Source: Acidicapsa ligni (lineage in GTDB: Bacteria; Acidobacteriota; Terriglobia; Terriglobales; Acidobacteriaceae). From it: a stretch of 64,000 nucleotides of DNA. Where the stretch lies: assembly GCF_025685655.1 (NCBI RefSeq), contig NZ_JAGSYG010000001.1, positions 1,488,001 through 1,552,000 of the forward strand, in the 5' to 3' direction. This document shows, piece by piece, positions 33,893-42,589 of the stretch (positions within the stretch are counted from its first letter, which is position 1; each line of letters starts with the position of its first letter). The notes under the pieces are model-generated. The model saw nothing but the letters and a program-made list of their open reading frames with translations. It did no database searches and was not told the DNA's origin. A program made the position numbers and the translations under genes.

Positions 33893-36055
33893 TTAAGGTG
33901 AGAATGAGGGAGTGAAGACCGGTTCTTTCATTACGTCTTGCTCAAGCTCACGCACCATCTTCAAAAGTTGTAGAGAAGTCTGCGTCAGCCCTTCATCTCG
34001 AATCATTCCAGAAGGATGCTGTTCCTCCTCCAGCCTTTGAGTATCCGAAGCCACTGCTGGATTCGTAGTCGAACAAGGCTGTCCGCTCAGTTGATTCTCT
34101 AAACATGTTGCAATGTGAATCAACGGTCCCGATAACTCATCAAGCAGACTCGATTGGGCGCGCAAGACAGTCGGAGAAATCCCATCGTTGGAGCCGATCT
34201 GCAAGAGTGGCAATTCGAGAAGATAGAGGGTGCGTAGGATCGAAAGCCACCGTCGTATGCGATCGCGCGCCGCAAGATACGCGAGTCGTTGCTCTCCGTT
34301 CTCAAAAGGTATTGCATCGGCCTCGGCGTTAACGTTGGTGAAGAGGCTATTTATCTGATCGCGCATGGTGAAAAATCGCTTGACTTCAGGTTCGTTGACA
34401 GAGACGGGCTTGAGGCTGGCGACCAGCCGAGCAGACTGGGCAAACATGCGAACCATCTGGATAGCAGCAGGCCGTGGATAAAGACGCTCAAAGATGAGCC
34501 ACATTGCAGCAATGCCCAGGAGTACTCCGACTGCCCGGTCGCGGCCAATGGTGAGATCAAGTGAAACGGTGAAGTCCGTGACATTGATCAGGTAAAACGC
34601 GAATGCCATCTGCAGTCCTGCGTACGAGAGCCGCGGACTCGATGTATAAACGTATGCCGATATACCCGTGACGACTGCGAATAGAATCGTCAGACCCACA
34701 ATGGAGTCGATGTACGGCAGTACAAACATCTGCGACCCAAGTCCGAATACGAATGCACCGATGGATGCTCCGCCTATACGCAATATCTGCTTCTGGTGCG
34801 AAGAACCAATGTTGCTCAAAGCAGTCAGGATGCACGTCGTCACAGCGGTTGAAATGCCCGGCCAATCCAGTCCGACGAAGATGATGTAGCAGACCATCGC
34901 TGCGGCGGTGCCAGCAAGGGAGAAACGCAGATAATCCGGATTCGAGAAAGCATCTCTCACAAACAGCCGGCTCTCCAAGTGAGGATCTTCCTGCATATCC
35001 AATCTTGGCGGAGACGACGAGTTCATCCCCAGTGCAGACTCCATCAAACTGATGACTGTCTCAAGTTCGCACAACAACGGAACACCGTCAGGCGCAGGAT
35101 CTAAATCTACGCTCCCACATCTAGCAGGAATCTTATCGGTACGGATGGCATCCCGGATGCATGTGAGCCGTGCCATGAGGTTCTTTGCGCGGAAACTATC
35201 TGCGCGGGCGTGCGGCCTTGTGCCCGCCTGCGTTGTATCTATCTTGGAGTAGCCAGCCACAATCGCGGCAGAAATGTCGATACCACGTCCGAGCAATGCA
35301 ATCACTGCGCCCGTCTTCGCTCGCTCTACCGGAGCAATGTGTTTGCGAGCTACTTGCTGGCGAAGCATGCTGGTACCAGTCATGGCATATTGCGTGATGG
35401 ATTGAGCAACCCCAGTCGCTATCGGCAGGCCTTCGCAATAATCGCGCAGCATCTCTCCGATATTCCGCAGGCGATCGTCGATGCCGTCTTCCACTGGATC
35501 CTGTTTTGAGAAATACCGGAACACCACCTCCACGAGAAGAGTCACCACAGCCCCAATGATTGTTGCCAAGATCTGCCAGAGCGTCAGTTCGACATTCAGT
35601 TCCGCAGGCCCAGGAAGATACCAGACAACCACCGTGCTCGTCGCGACAACGACGATCCCAGCCGCCAGTGGAAAGTAGGAGATGGCTTTCAGCGAATAGA
35701 AGCATATAAAGATCGTCACCGCCTCCCAAAGAAAATGCGTGATGCCGATCGAAGCGAACAACCGCGCTCCCACTGGTATCAATACGGCCCATGCCACGTA
35801 GGCCATGATGAAATAGAAGCCTGACTTGGTAGTCGAAACCAGGTTCTCGCGCGAAAGAATAAAAGCGCAGTTTGCTCCTACAGCCCCGTAAGGAATTCTG
35901 AAGGTGACGATGATAATCATGCTCACAGTTGCGGCAATAATCATGCGGCTCACCAACGACCATCGGCCTGGATAGGGAGCGAGCTCCTGGCGCAGAAATC
36001 CCGGCAACCACTCTCGAAGAGTTTGCTTCGCATTGAGATTAGGGGAGGAGTTCAT
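33893..36055 (-). CDS. FUSC-family inner-membrane efflux component (720 aa)
   Basis: Two membrane halves of several helices each (about 40-190 and 370-510), separated and followed by large cytoplasmic helical regions: the fusaric-acid-resistance/aromatic-acid exporter (FusC, AaeB, YccS) layout. Typical phrases are FRIPYGAVGANCAFIL in the first half and LSYAGLQMAFAFYLINV, DRAVGVLLGIAAMWLIFERLYP in the second. It would export aromatic acids or other toxic organics through the membrane-fusion protein and outer-membrane channel encoded just downstream. The MFP-gene stop and the FUSC start overlap by four bases. The substrate is a family-based inference. Confidence 0.88.
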   Translation of the reverse strand: MNSSPNLNAKQTLREWLPGFLRQELAPYPGRWSLVSRMIIAATVSMIIIVTFRIPYGAVGANCAFILSRENLVSTTKSGFYFIMAYVAWAVLIPVGARLFASIGITHFLWEAVTIFICFYSLKAISYFPLAAGIVVVATSTVVVWYLPGPAELNVELTLWQILATIIGAVVTLLVEVVFRYFSKQDPVEDGIDDRLRNIGEMLRDYCEGLPIATGVAQSITQYAMTGTSMLRQQVARKHIAPVERAKTGAVIALLGRGIDISAAIVAGYSKIDTTQAGTRPHARADSFRAKNLMARLTCIRDAIRTDKIPARCGSVDLDPAPDGVPLLCELETVISLMESALGMNSSSPPRLDMQEDPHLESRLFVRDAFSNPDYLRFSLAGTAAAMVCYIIFVGLDWPGISTAVTTCILTALSNIGSSHQKQILRIGGASIGAFVFGLGSQMFVLPYIDSIVGLTILFAVVTGISAYVYTSSPRLSYAGLQMAFAFYLINVTDFTVSLDLTIGRDRAVGVLLGIAAMWLIFERLYPRPAAIQMVRMFAQSARLVASLKPVSVNEPEVKRFFTMRDQINSLFTNVNAEADAIPFENGEQRLAYLAARDRIRRWLSILRTLYLLELPLLQIGSNDGISPTVLRAQSSLLDELSGPLIHIATCLENQLSGQPCSTTNPAVASDTQRLEEEQHPSGMIRDEGLTQTSLQLLKMVRELEQDVMKEPVFTPSFSP

Positions 36056-37302
36056 GGCTGCTTCTCATCTATGACTGAGTTCTCGCCACGAATCACCACA
36101 ACCGCAGATTCACCGAGACGAAAGTATTTCTGCTGCGAAGACTGCAGCCGTACCCGAACTGGAAAGCGTGATGCAAGATGTACCCAGTTCAGCGTCCTCT
36201 GAACATCAGGCAAACCCGGTGTAATTTTTCCGATCAAATCTGCATCCGGCTTAACGCCAAAGCCGACGCTGTCCACCACACCCTTAAACCTGACGGTTGG
36301 ATGGGAAAGTACATAAACCTCCGCCTCCATCCCCGGCCTGATGTGTTGAATCTGTGTCTCGCGAAAGTTCGCGATTGCCCACCATACCCGCGTATCAATC
36401 AAAGTGAAGATCTGTTCCCCTGCGTGAGCGTACGCACCCTGTGAGATGGTCAGATTCGTGACACGCGCATCAAACGGAGCGAGCAGCCTGCAGTGATCGA
36501 GGTTGTATTGCGCCGTGTCGATTGCTGCACGCTTACCCGAAAGCTGCCCGAGCAGGGGCTCTAACGTTGTTACGCTATGCGAAGCCTGCAACACCTGGTG
36601 CTGGCTCTGCGTCACTGTAGCCTGCGCCTGCCGATACTGCGCCTCCGTCGCGACGAGGCCCGCCTCGGCAAGCGCCAACTGAGAAAGCGCTTGTTTTGCT
36701 GCCTGTGACCGTGTATCGAATGCAGTTCTGGCTTGATCAACCTGATCCACCGTCACGAATTGTCGCTGCAGCAGCGGTTCTATACGATGAAGATTATTCG
36801 CCGCGTATGCCTTTTCGGCATCTGCTTTGTCGACGGCGGCCTTTGCATCGGCGACATCAGCTTTAGCTTGATCCACCAATGCCGAGGCTCGATTCACACC
36901 CGCTTCTGAATTCAACGCAGCGGATTTTGCTACATCGACGCCGCTGACCAACGAAGCTATAGTCCGGCTCTGATTTCCAATCTGACCGTTCAGTGATCCG
37001 AGGTCAGACTTCGCCTGCTCCAGTGCATATCTGTATGGTCGGTCGTCGATTTCTAAAAGAGTCTCGCCTTCCTTGATCGGCTGGTTGTCTACAACATGCA
37101 GACTCATGATCGGGCCATTGACCACAGGCGCAATCCCGATGAAGTTTGCAAAGATCTCTGCATCGTCCGTTCGCGGATTAACGGTAGTTTTCCACAGTAC
37201 ACAGCATCCGGACACCAGCGTGTAAAGGATAATACAGGCACTCAATAGAGTGCCTGTATTACCACCACGCGCGCTGATAGTGCCAAAAGTATCGTTCGTC
37301 AT
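36052..37302 (-). CDS. HlyD/EmrA-type membrane-fusion protein (416 aa)
   Basis: A single N-terminal helix (~17-37) is followed by a split biotinyl-lipoyl domain (NQPIKEGETLLEIDDRPY near 90, and LLAPFDARVTNLTISQGAYAHAGEQIFTLID near 290). Between them lies a long Ala/Gln-rich coiled coil (~110-270), and the protein ends with a beta barrel (HPTVRFKGVVDSVGFGV). It bridges the inner-membrane FUSC protein and the TolC-like channel. Order of genes on the transcript: TolC-like, YtcA-like, HlyD-like, FUSC, all on the minus strand and closely spaced. Confidence 0.9.
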   Translation of the reverse strand: MTNDTFGTISARGGNTGTLLSACIILYTLVSGCCVLWKTTVNPRTDDAEIFANFIGIAPVVNGPIMSLHVVDNQPIKEGETLLEIDDRPYRYALEQAKSDLGSLNGQIGNQSRTIASLVSGVDVAKSAALNSEAGVNRASALVDQAKADVADAKAAVDKADAEKAYAANNLHRIEPLLQRQFVTVDQVDQARTAFDTRSQAAKQALSQLALAEAGLVATEAQYRQAQATVTQSQHQVLQASHSVTTLEPLLGQLSGKRAAIDTAQYNLDHCRLLAPFDARVTNLTISQGAYAHAGEQIFTLIDTRVWWAIANFRETQIQHIRPGMEAEVYVLSHPTVRFKGVVDSVGFGVKPDADLIGKITPGLPDVQRTLNWVHLASRFPVRVRLQSSQQKYFRLGESAVVVIRGENSVIDEKQP

Positions 37303-37314
37303 AAGCAGATCCTT

Positions 37315-37587
37315 CTAGCTGAAGAGCAGCAACCAAAGGGTGAAAGCGATCGCAGCCGCAAGGCATGGATAGACAAGAATGGTCCATCGGATGAGTTGCT
37401 CTTTATGGAACTTTGCAAGCAACACGCGGAAGATGGAAGCTGCCGCAATGCCTGCAAGAATGCATACGAGCCAGGCTGGAAAATATGACCCGAGAATATT
37501 GAAAGATGGTGCGCGTCCACATCCATTCAGTAGAAGTGCAGCGAACATGCCGCTTATTGGAATTCGAGATCTGCATCGCACCAGCAT
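37315..37587 (-). CDS. YtcA-like small membrane lipoprotein (90 aa)
   Basis: Small protein with a lipobox-like LLLNGCGRAPSFNILGSYFPAWL and two hydrophobic helices (~37-55 and ~70-89). The phrase 'CGRAPSFNILGSYFPAWLxC' matches the YtcA family, short proteins found between genes of FUSC-type efflux systems. It is probably a small inner-membrane accessory of the pump. Spacing to neighbours is short on both sides (12-14 bp), which supports one operon. Confidence 0.8.
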   Translation of the reverse strand: MLVRCRSRIPISGMFAALLLNGCGRAPSFNILGSYFPAWLVCILAGIAAASIFRVLLAKFHKEQLIRWTILVYPCLAAAIAFTLWLLLFS

Positions 37588-37601
37588 GGTTCGCTCTCCT
37601 C

Positions 37602-39044
37602 TTAGGGTTTCGGGGTTTGCGTCTCCACTTGAATCATGTCCGCAGTGCGGAACGCCAGATCCGCCACCTGCAAAAGAAGCTGCGATTGCGCAGTCACATT
37701 CTCCGATAGAGCTTGCGCAAGTACTTTCTGTGCAGAGATGACATCCAGTTGATTGCGCAGCCCAAAACTGTACGATTGCCGCGCTGCCTCATAGGACTGA
37801 CTCGATGCCGTCAGCAAAGCCGTTGCCGCCTGTTGCTGTCTCAAAGCAGTTCGCAGATTTGTATACGACATGAACACCTCCTGTTCAATCTGGTCTCGCT
37901 GAGCATGCAGATCCGACTCGGCCACGCGCTTCTCCGCATTCGCCGCAGCTACACGCTTCTCGCGCCTGGCACCATCGAAGAGAGTCCATCGCATCTCTAA
38001 GCCCGCAGACCAGACCTCCCCTTCGGCATAGTGGCCTGGATAAAGATCTTGCTGCGCATAGCCGCGAGCAAGCCCACCATCTCCTGCAAGATGAAGGCTT
38101 GGTAAATAGGCGGAACGCGCCTGTTTCAAGTCTCCCTGCGCCGAACGAATTCGCGCAATGTCCGCCAGCAGCTCAGGCCGCTGCTTGAATGCTCGTTCGA
38201 TCTCCTGGTCGAGAGAATCAGCCGCAGCCGTTGGGAGTGGAATGTCAGAGATGCTTTGCACATGAAACTGAGCCTCAGCCGGAAGGCCCATCGTAGTGGA
38301 CAACTCGCTATGGGCAATCTCTTCGTTGCCAATCGTGGCTTGCAGATCGTAATCAGCCTGGGCTCGCGCAGCGCTTGCTTCCAATAAATCAGGCTGCGTA
38401 GCAAGACCGTTCTTCAGGCAGCTTTCGGTATCTGCCTCTACCGTCTCCGCATTTTGCAAGCTGATCTCTGCCGCTGCTCGCTGCCCCTTGGCGTTCAACA
38501 GGTGGAAGTAAGCAGATGCCACTCGATAGATTAGCCGCCTGTGCGTGTTATTGAATTCCATGCCCTGGATAAGAAGATTTGCTTTCGCAACGTCCACCTC
38601 TCCGGATCGGCCACCCATATCGAAGACGAGATATTCAACATGCAACGCAGGCCGCACCACGTCGATCGTCTGCCGATGAAGATACTCACCGATCAATGCG
38701 GGTTGACGATCCGACGCAGCAAAGCCAGTCGCAACAAGAGTTGGATAATATGCTGATCGAGCAATGCCCAGCTCATCCGCCCGCAGCCTCACTCGTTCCC
38801 ATGCGGCACGCGTCTCCGGGTTGTGGAGCTCAGCGAGGTCGATCAGTTCTGGCAGCGTATAAATCTTGATTGGATCAATGCTCCACGATGGCTGGCTGTC
38901 GGCGGCCAATTGTGTTGACAAGGAGTTTTCTTCTTTCGTGTGCCATGGCCGGTCCGGAGCAGGCGGTGTTTTTTGCGCAAGACTCTTGCAGGCAAAGAGA
39001 ACACTCGCTATCCCAAAGACACAACTCGCTGCCCGAATACGCAT
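37602..39044 (-). CDS. TolC-family outer-membrane efflux protein (480 aa)
   Basis: After a signal sequence (RAASCVFGIASVLFACKSLAQ), two OEP repeats are seen: LPELIDLAELHNPETRAAWERVRLRADELGIARSAYYPTL, and ERAFKQRPELLADIARIRSAQGDLKQARSAYLPSL. Long helical hairpins follow (NAEKRVAESDLHAQRDQIEQEVFMSYTNLRTALRQQQAATALL). This is the outer-membrane channel of the tripartite FUSC pump encoded downstream. First gene of the operon. Length is typical for NodT/TolC-like factors (450-500). Confidence 0.92.
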   Translation of the reverse strand: MRIRAASCVFGIASVLFACKSLAQKTPPAPDRPWHTKEENSLSTQLAADSQPSWSIDPIKIYTLPELIDLAELHNPETRAAWERVRLRADELGIARSAYYPTLVATGFAASDRQPALIGEYLHRQTIDVVRPALHVEYLVFDMGGRSGEVDVAKANLLIQGMEFNNTHRRLIYRVASAYFHLLNAKGQRAAAEISLQNAETVEADTESCLKNGLATQPDLLEASAARAQADYDLQATIGNEEIAHSELSTTMGLPAEAQFHVQSISDIPLPTAAADSLDQEIERAFKQRPELLADIARIRSAQGDLKQARSAYLPSLHLAGDGGLARGYAQQDLYPGHYAEGEVWSAGLEMRWTLFDGARREKRVAAANAEKRVAESDLHAQRDQIEQEVFMSYTNLRTALRQQQAATALLTASSQSYEAARQSYSFGLRNQLDVISAQKVLAQALSENVTAQSQLLLQVADLAFRTADMIQVETQTPKP

Positions 39045-39115
39045 ATACCTGTTTGCTCACTGTTCGCGTACAAGAAGGTTTACTCCTGCTCAACAGGCTT
39101 CCATGTAGTTCTTCA

Positions 39116-40231
39116 TTAAGAGGTCTGATCGCTCACCAGCAACTTAGGGAACTGGCGTGGTTGCGACCGCAGATACTGATTAGGTGCGTGCACGGTCGCG
39201 CCGAGGTGTGCCGCTGCATGCCACGGCCAGTGAGGGTCATAGAGCATTGTTCTCGCCAGCGCGATCATGTCGGCGTCTCCAGTTTGAACAGTAGCTTCCG
39301 CATGTTCGAACGAAGTGATGAGCCCCACAGCTATCACCGGTATGCCGACAGCCGCTTTGATTGCCCGAGCAAGAGGCACCTGGTAGCCCGGTCCCACTGG
39401 AATCTTTTGAGCAGGATCGTTGCCGCCACTGGAGACATGAATGGCATCGCATCCCATCCCCTCCAGTGCCTGTGCAAAGATGGTTGTTTCCTCGATCCCA
39501 AGCCCATCCGGCACCCAGTCCGTCGCTGAAACACGAACACTGATCGGCTTCTCCGTTGGAAAGACATCGCGCACAGCCTCGAAGACATCCAGCGGAAATC
39601 TCATGCGGTTCTCGATGCTGCCGCCATAGCTATCTGTTCGTCGATTCGAGATTGGAGAGAGAAATTGGTGCAGCAGATAACCGTGAGCAACATGCAATTG
39701 GATAAGGTCCAGTCCAAGCCTATCGGCCCTCCGTGCAGCCGCTACGAAGGCTTCGCGAATCGTGCGCAACCCATCTCGATCCAGTGCCGTTGGCGCAAGA
39801 GATCCCTGATTGAACGGTACGTCTGAAGCACCGACCGTTGGCCATCCCAATGGGTTCTCAGGGGAGATCTGACCTCCGCCTTTCCAGGGAACTTCCGTAG
39901 ATGCCTTACGGCCGGCGTGAGACAGTTGAATTCCAATGGGCATTGTCGACCATCGGCGAATGCCATCGACGACTCGCTTCATCGCGGCTTCGGTCTCATC
40001 GTTGTAAAGCCCCACGTCCGCATAAGTGATTCGCCCATCGGCTGTCACCGCGGTAGCCTCGATCGTCAGAAGTGCGGCACCAGAAAGAGCAAGCTGCCCC
40101 AGGTGAATCAAGTGCCAATCATTCATGCAACCATCTTGCGCAGAGTACATACACATAGGCGCGATCACGATGCGATTCGCAAAATCAAGACCACGCAGAT
40201 GAAAGGGTTGGAATAGCGCTGACTCCGACAT
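39116..40231 (-). CDS. Old Yellow Enzyme family NADH:flavin oxidoreductase, YqjM-like (371 aa)
   Basis: FMN-dependent ene-reductase with a TIM barrel. YqjM-class motifs are ANRIVIAPMCMYSA with the redox-tuning Cys and Tyr (~19-30), IQLSHAGRKAS (~103), LDLIQLHVAHGYLLHQFLSPISNRRTDSYGG (~175, including His and Tyr) and QPRQFPK at the end, with the C-terminal Arg. It reduces activated C=C bonds of unsaturated carbonyl compounds or quinones with NADPH, in the cytoplasm. The start follows GGAGACC. Consistent with electrophile and aldehyde defence in this region. Confidence 0.92.
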   Translation of the reverse strand: MSESALFQPFHLRGLDFANRIVIAPMCMYSAQDGCMNDWHLIHLGQLALSGAALLTIEATAVTADGRITYADVGLYNDETEAAMKRVVDGIRRWSTMPIGIQLSHAGRKASTEVPWKGGGQISPENPLGWPTVGASDVPFNQGSLAPTALDRDGLRTIREAFVAAARRADRLGLDLIQLHVAHGYLLHQFLSPISNRRTDSYGGSIENRMRFPLDVFEAVRDVFPTEKPISVRVSATDWVPDGLGIEETTIFAQALEGMGCDAIHVSSGGNDPAQKIPVGPGYQVPLARAIKAAVGIPVIAVGLITSFEHAEATVQTGDADMIALARTMLYDPHWPWHAAAHLGATVHAPNQYLRSQPRQFPKLLVSDQTS

Positions 40232-40348
40232 TGCCGGTCTCCTTCAGTCTCTTTACACGCAAGCAAATTTACGTTTCACCCCTGCAAGTATGCCGTGATA
40301 AATACTGGTCGCGATTTCACGCAGGCACTTGTGAGTGATCGTCGAGAG

Positions 40349-40388
40349 GACGGCTCTGTGCTTTATGCTTCATAAGCTCAGAGCCGTC
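40349..40388 (-). terminator. hairpin terminator of the DJ-1-like gene
   Basis: GACGGCTCTG and CAGAGCCGTC form a perfect 10-bp outer stem; inside, GCTTTATG and CATAAGC continue the pairing with one bulge. It begins 15 bases after the DJ-1-like stop codon. No T-run follows on the minus strand. Confidence 0.6.
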
Positions 40389-40402
40389 TCTTATTCAAAA
40401 TG

Positions 40403-41131
40403 TCAGAGACTATCGAACACCCTGACGATTCTCTCCGCGGTGCTGCGTCCGCTTTGAGGATTCGTGCCTGTCACGACACGCCCGGATGTGACGGAATAGT
40501 CGTCGAAAGCATTCATTGAAGTGCTATAGAACGCTCCAACTGCGGTGACTGCTTCCACAACCGGGACCACCTTGTCTGCTCTCAATTTATCCAGGATGTT
40601 GAAGATCAATTCGCCTTCGATCGTGAAGCCCGTCACTGTCCTGCCTTCAATGATCGACTTGCCTGTTTTAGAGTCGATGATTCCCGGCAGGATTGCCGGA
40701 CCATGACATACCGTCCCAACGACGCCTCCTCGATCCCAGACATCCGCGGCGATTGCCTGCAGACCCTTGGCTGTTGGATAGTCGTACAACGCAGCGTGAC
40801 CTGCAGATGCGAAGAAGACGCCATACTCTCCCTTCTTTAGGTCCGATGCCTTCTTCAGATGCGAGTTCAGCTTCACCATGAAAGGGTGATTGGCATTGTT
40901 GTAAGCGGCCTTGTCGCTTCCTGCCAGGAACGGCGGCTGCAGTGAGTTGAAGTCAAAACCATAGGTACCGGTTTCGGAGGCAAGATCGATTTCAAAGCCA
41001 GCCTCTGTCAGAACCTCGAAAGGATGCAGTGCCTCGGTAAGAAACAGACCTGTCTTGTGGCCATCGGGATAAATCGGACCATTGAAGCTGGAAATAGCTA
41101 TGACGGCTTTACGCTGAAGATTATTCGACAT
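40403..41131 (-). CDS. DJ-1/PfpI-family type 1 glutamine amidotransferase-like protein (242 aa)
   Basis: Class I amidotransferase-like fold. The nucleophile elbow is GTVCHGPAILPG (~137), with Cys followed by His, and the glutamate end is SETGTYGFDFN near residue 55. The length of about 240 residues and the YPDGHKTGLFLTEALHPFEVLTEAGFEIDLAS opening match the Hsp31/glyoxalase III-like branch, which converts methylglyoxal to lactate or protects proteins from glycation. Start after AAGGAG. Cytoplasmic. It lies across a 443-bp region with strong repeats from a LuxR regulator. Confidence 0.9.
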   Translation of the reverse strand: MSNNLQRKAVIAISSFNGPIYPDGHKTGLFLTEALHPFEVLTEAGFEIDLASETGTYGFDFNSLQPPFLAGSDKAAYNNANHPFMVKLNSHLKKASDLKKGEYGVFFASAGHAALYDYPTAKGLQAIAADVWDRGGVVGTVCHGPAILPGIIDSKTGKSIIEGRTVTGFTIEGELIFNILDKLRADKVVPVVEAVTAVGAFYSTSMNAFDDYSVTSGRVVTGTNPQSGRSTAERIVRVFDSL

Positions 41132-41325
41132 GACTTACTCCTTCGGTTTTGAGATTTATACATAGCATCGTTTCGCAATGCTGGATTGACGTTGACGTTT
41201 CACGAGAATCGATCAACCTCACAGCGCAGAGTGTTCTTCGCTGTTCACGCCGAACGAGAAAGAACATTTGCCTCGGCAGATCCATGGAGAGTATGCATGG
41301 TCTGCACTATGAGCCAGCCATCGAT

Positions 41326-41489
41326 GCGACGAGACGTGCTGTCCGTGTGACGAAACGTGCACAAGGTTTCTAGGAGAGCGCGAGCCTGTAATGCCCCTGC
41401 CGATATATGTCATTCGCAGAGGCATTACAGGCTTTGCACACACTTCGTAAAGTCCGGCGAGAAAATCACAGCACTGCGACGAACCGTGC
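41326..41489 (+). repeat. three direct repeats GYGACGARMCGTGC
   Basis: Copies are GCGACGAGACGTGC (41326-41339), GTGACGAAACGTGC (41347-41360) and GCGACGAACCGTGC (41476-41489). The first two are exactly 21 bp apart, two helical turns, on the same face of DNA. Regulators of the LytTR class typically bind paired direct repeats at this spacing; the LytTR gene at 42590 is nearby. Confidence 0.5.
41383..41433. repeat. large inverted repeat, 18-bp arms
   Basis: AGCCTGTAATGCCCCTGC (41383-41400) and GCAGAGGCATTACAGGCT (41416-41433) are inverted copies with one mismatch, separated by 15 bases. It lies between the second and third direct repeats, in a region with divergent genes on either side, so a simple terminator is less likely than an operator or an RNA structure in the LuxR leader. 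Confidence 0.6.
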
Positions 41490-41574
41490 ATGGAGTGCGA
41501 TGGAACGGTACCGATCAATCGCATTTCCGTCCTAGAATCCGCTTAGCAGGTCATAACTTTTCGAGTAGGTGAAC

Positions 41575-42366
41575 ATGCTCTCAAGCACTCTGCAAGCGCA
41601 TTCCTATGCAGCGCACCAATCGGTCAATCGGATTGGTGCTGGTGCGCGTGATCTCTCTCAGGTCGCGTACGTGGTCACTGATGACGAGCTATTGGGGCAG
41701 GAGGTTAGCTCGATCATTCAATCGCAGGGAGTCCGCACCCAACTGTTTCGATCGGCGGCTGCATATCTTGGCTGCAAGCATCCGGATGTTGCCAGTTGTT
41801 TGTTCATCGGCCGCAGCCTGTCGGATATGTCCGGCCTCGATCTTCAACGCACACTCGCATACACCGTCGCCCCGCCGATTATCTTCCTCTCAGACGATGG
41901 TGATATTCCTTCCTGCGTACGCGCGATTAAGGAAGGCGCTCATGACTTTCTCACATTGCCCGTCATCAGTTCGCATCTGCTGATGGTGATGCAATCCGCC
42001 TTCAAGAGAGAACAGGTTGCCCTTGCGCTGCGGCGTGAAGAGGAGGACTTGAGAAACCGCTGGCGGTCGCTCACTTCCAGGGAGGCAGAAGTCATGCGGT
42101 ATGTCGTAGGAGGGTTTCTCAACAAGCAAACAGCGTACGAGTTGAGGATCACTGAGAACACCGTCCAGGTGCATCGTGGGCGCGCCATGCGAAAGATGCG
42201 CGCCGATTCGTTTGCATCGCTGGTTTGCATGTCACTGCGACTCGCAGAACATGGCGAGAATGCGCTCCTGCGTACGTCTGGCGAACAACGGCCCGAGGAT
42301 AAGCGAGCATTCATCAGGGATGGAGTATCAATGCCGATCCAGTGGGGAGAACTAAATCCCGCGTAA
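41575..42366 (+). CDS. LuxR-family regulator with degenerate receiver (263 aa)
   Basis: FixJ-like layout, with a receiver (about 28-145) and a LuxR helix-turn-helix (about 162-225: LTSREAEVMRYVVGGFLNKQTAYELRITENTVQVHRGRAMRKM). Compared with its relative at 62673 (SCLILDLELADVNGLELQ), the receiver reads SCLFIGRSLSDMSGLDLQ: the phospho-acceptor Asp is Gly79. The conserved Lys of the KPV motif is Leu128 (TLPV). Asp36 and Asp37 remain. It should therefore not be phosphorylated in the normal way and may bind a ligand, a partner, or be always active. The C-terminal 40 residues are extra. ATG 41575 preferred over GTG 41569. Confidence 0.85.
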   Translation: MLSSTLQAHSYAAHQSVNRIGAGARDLSQVAYVVTDDELLGQEVSSIIQSQGVRTQLFRSAAAYLGCKHPDVASCLFIGRSLSDMSGLDLQRTLAYTVAPPIIFLSDDGDIPSCVRAIKEGAHDFLTLPVISSHLLMVMQSAFKREQVALALRREEEDLRNRWRSLTSREAEVMRYVVGGFLNKQTAYELRITENTVQVHRGRAMRKMRADSFASLVCMSLRLAEHGENALLRTSGEQRPEDKRAFIRDGVSMPIQWGELNPA

Positions 42367-42589
42367 AGTGTCCAGGAGAAATGTTGCGATTTGCGTTCAA
42401 TCGGTTTCCTGGTGCGGTGAATAGGTCTAACCGGTGGAAACATCGACATAGAATGAAAATCGTGGAGTTGAAAGCAGTCCATCGAATCCTCGTATATCTC
42501 AGGCTCAAGATTAAGATGGTCAGGCATGGGAACGACTCACCATTCACCTGCCAGGCCAGTAGCGCTCGACAACATCATTGGATAACCAG

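Larger units (their letters stand above)
41132..41574. promoter_or_regulatory. divergent regulatory region with palindrome and direct repeats
   Basis: Between the DJ-1-like gene and the LuxR-like gene. It carries an 18-bp-arm palindrome (41383-41433) and three copies of a 14-bp motif (41326, 41347, 41476), two of them 21 bp apart. GACGTTGACGTTTCACG near 41187 adds a short tandem GACGTT. No coding frame looks genuine. Density of repeats suggests an operator cluster. Confidence 0.5.

Noticed and set aside
37315-37587. YtcA-like gene considered as part of the membrane-fusion protein
   Set aside because: It has its own start and lipobox-like cysteine and a stop before the next gene, so it is separate.
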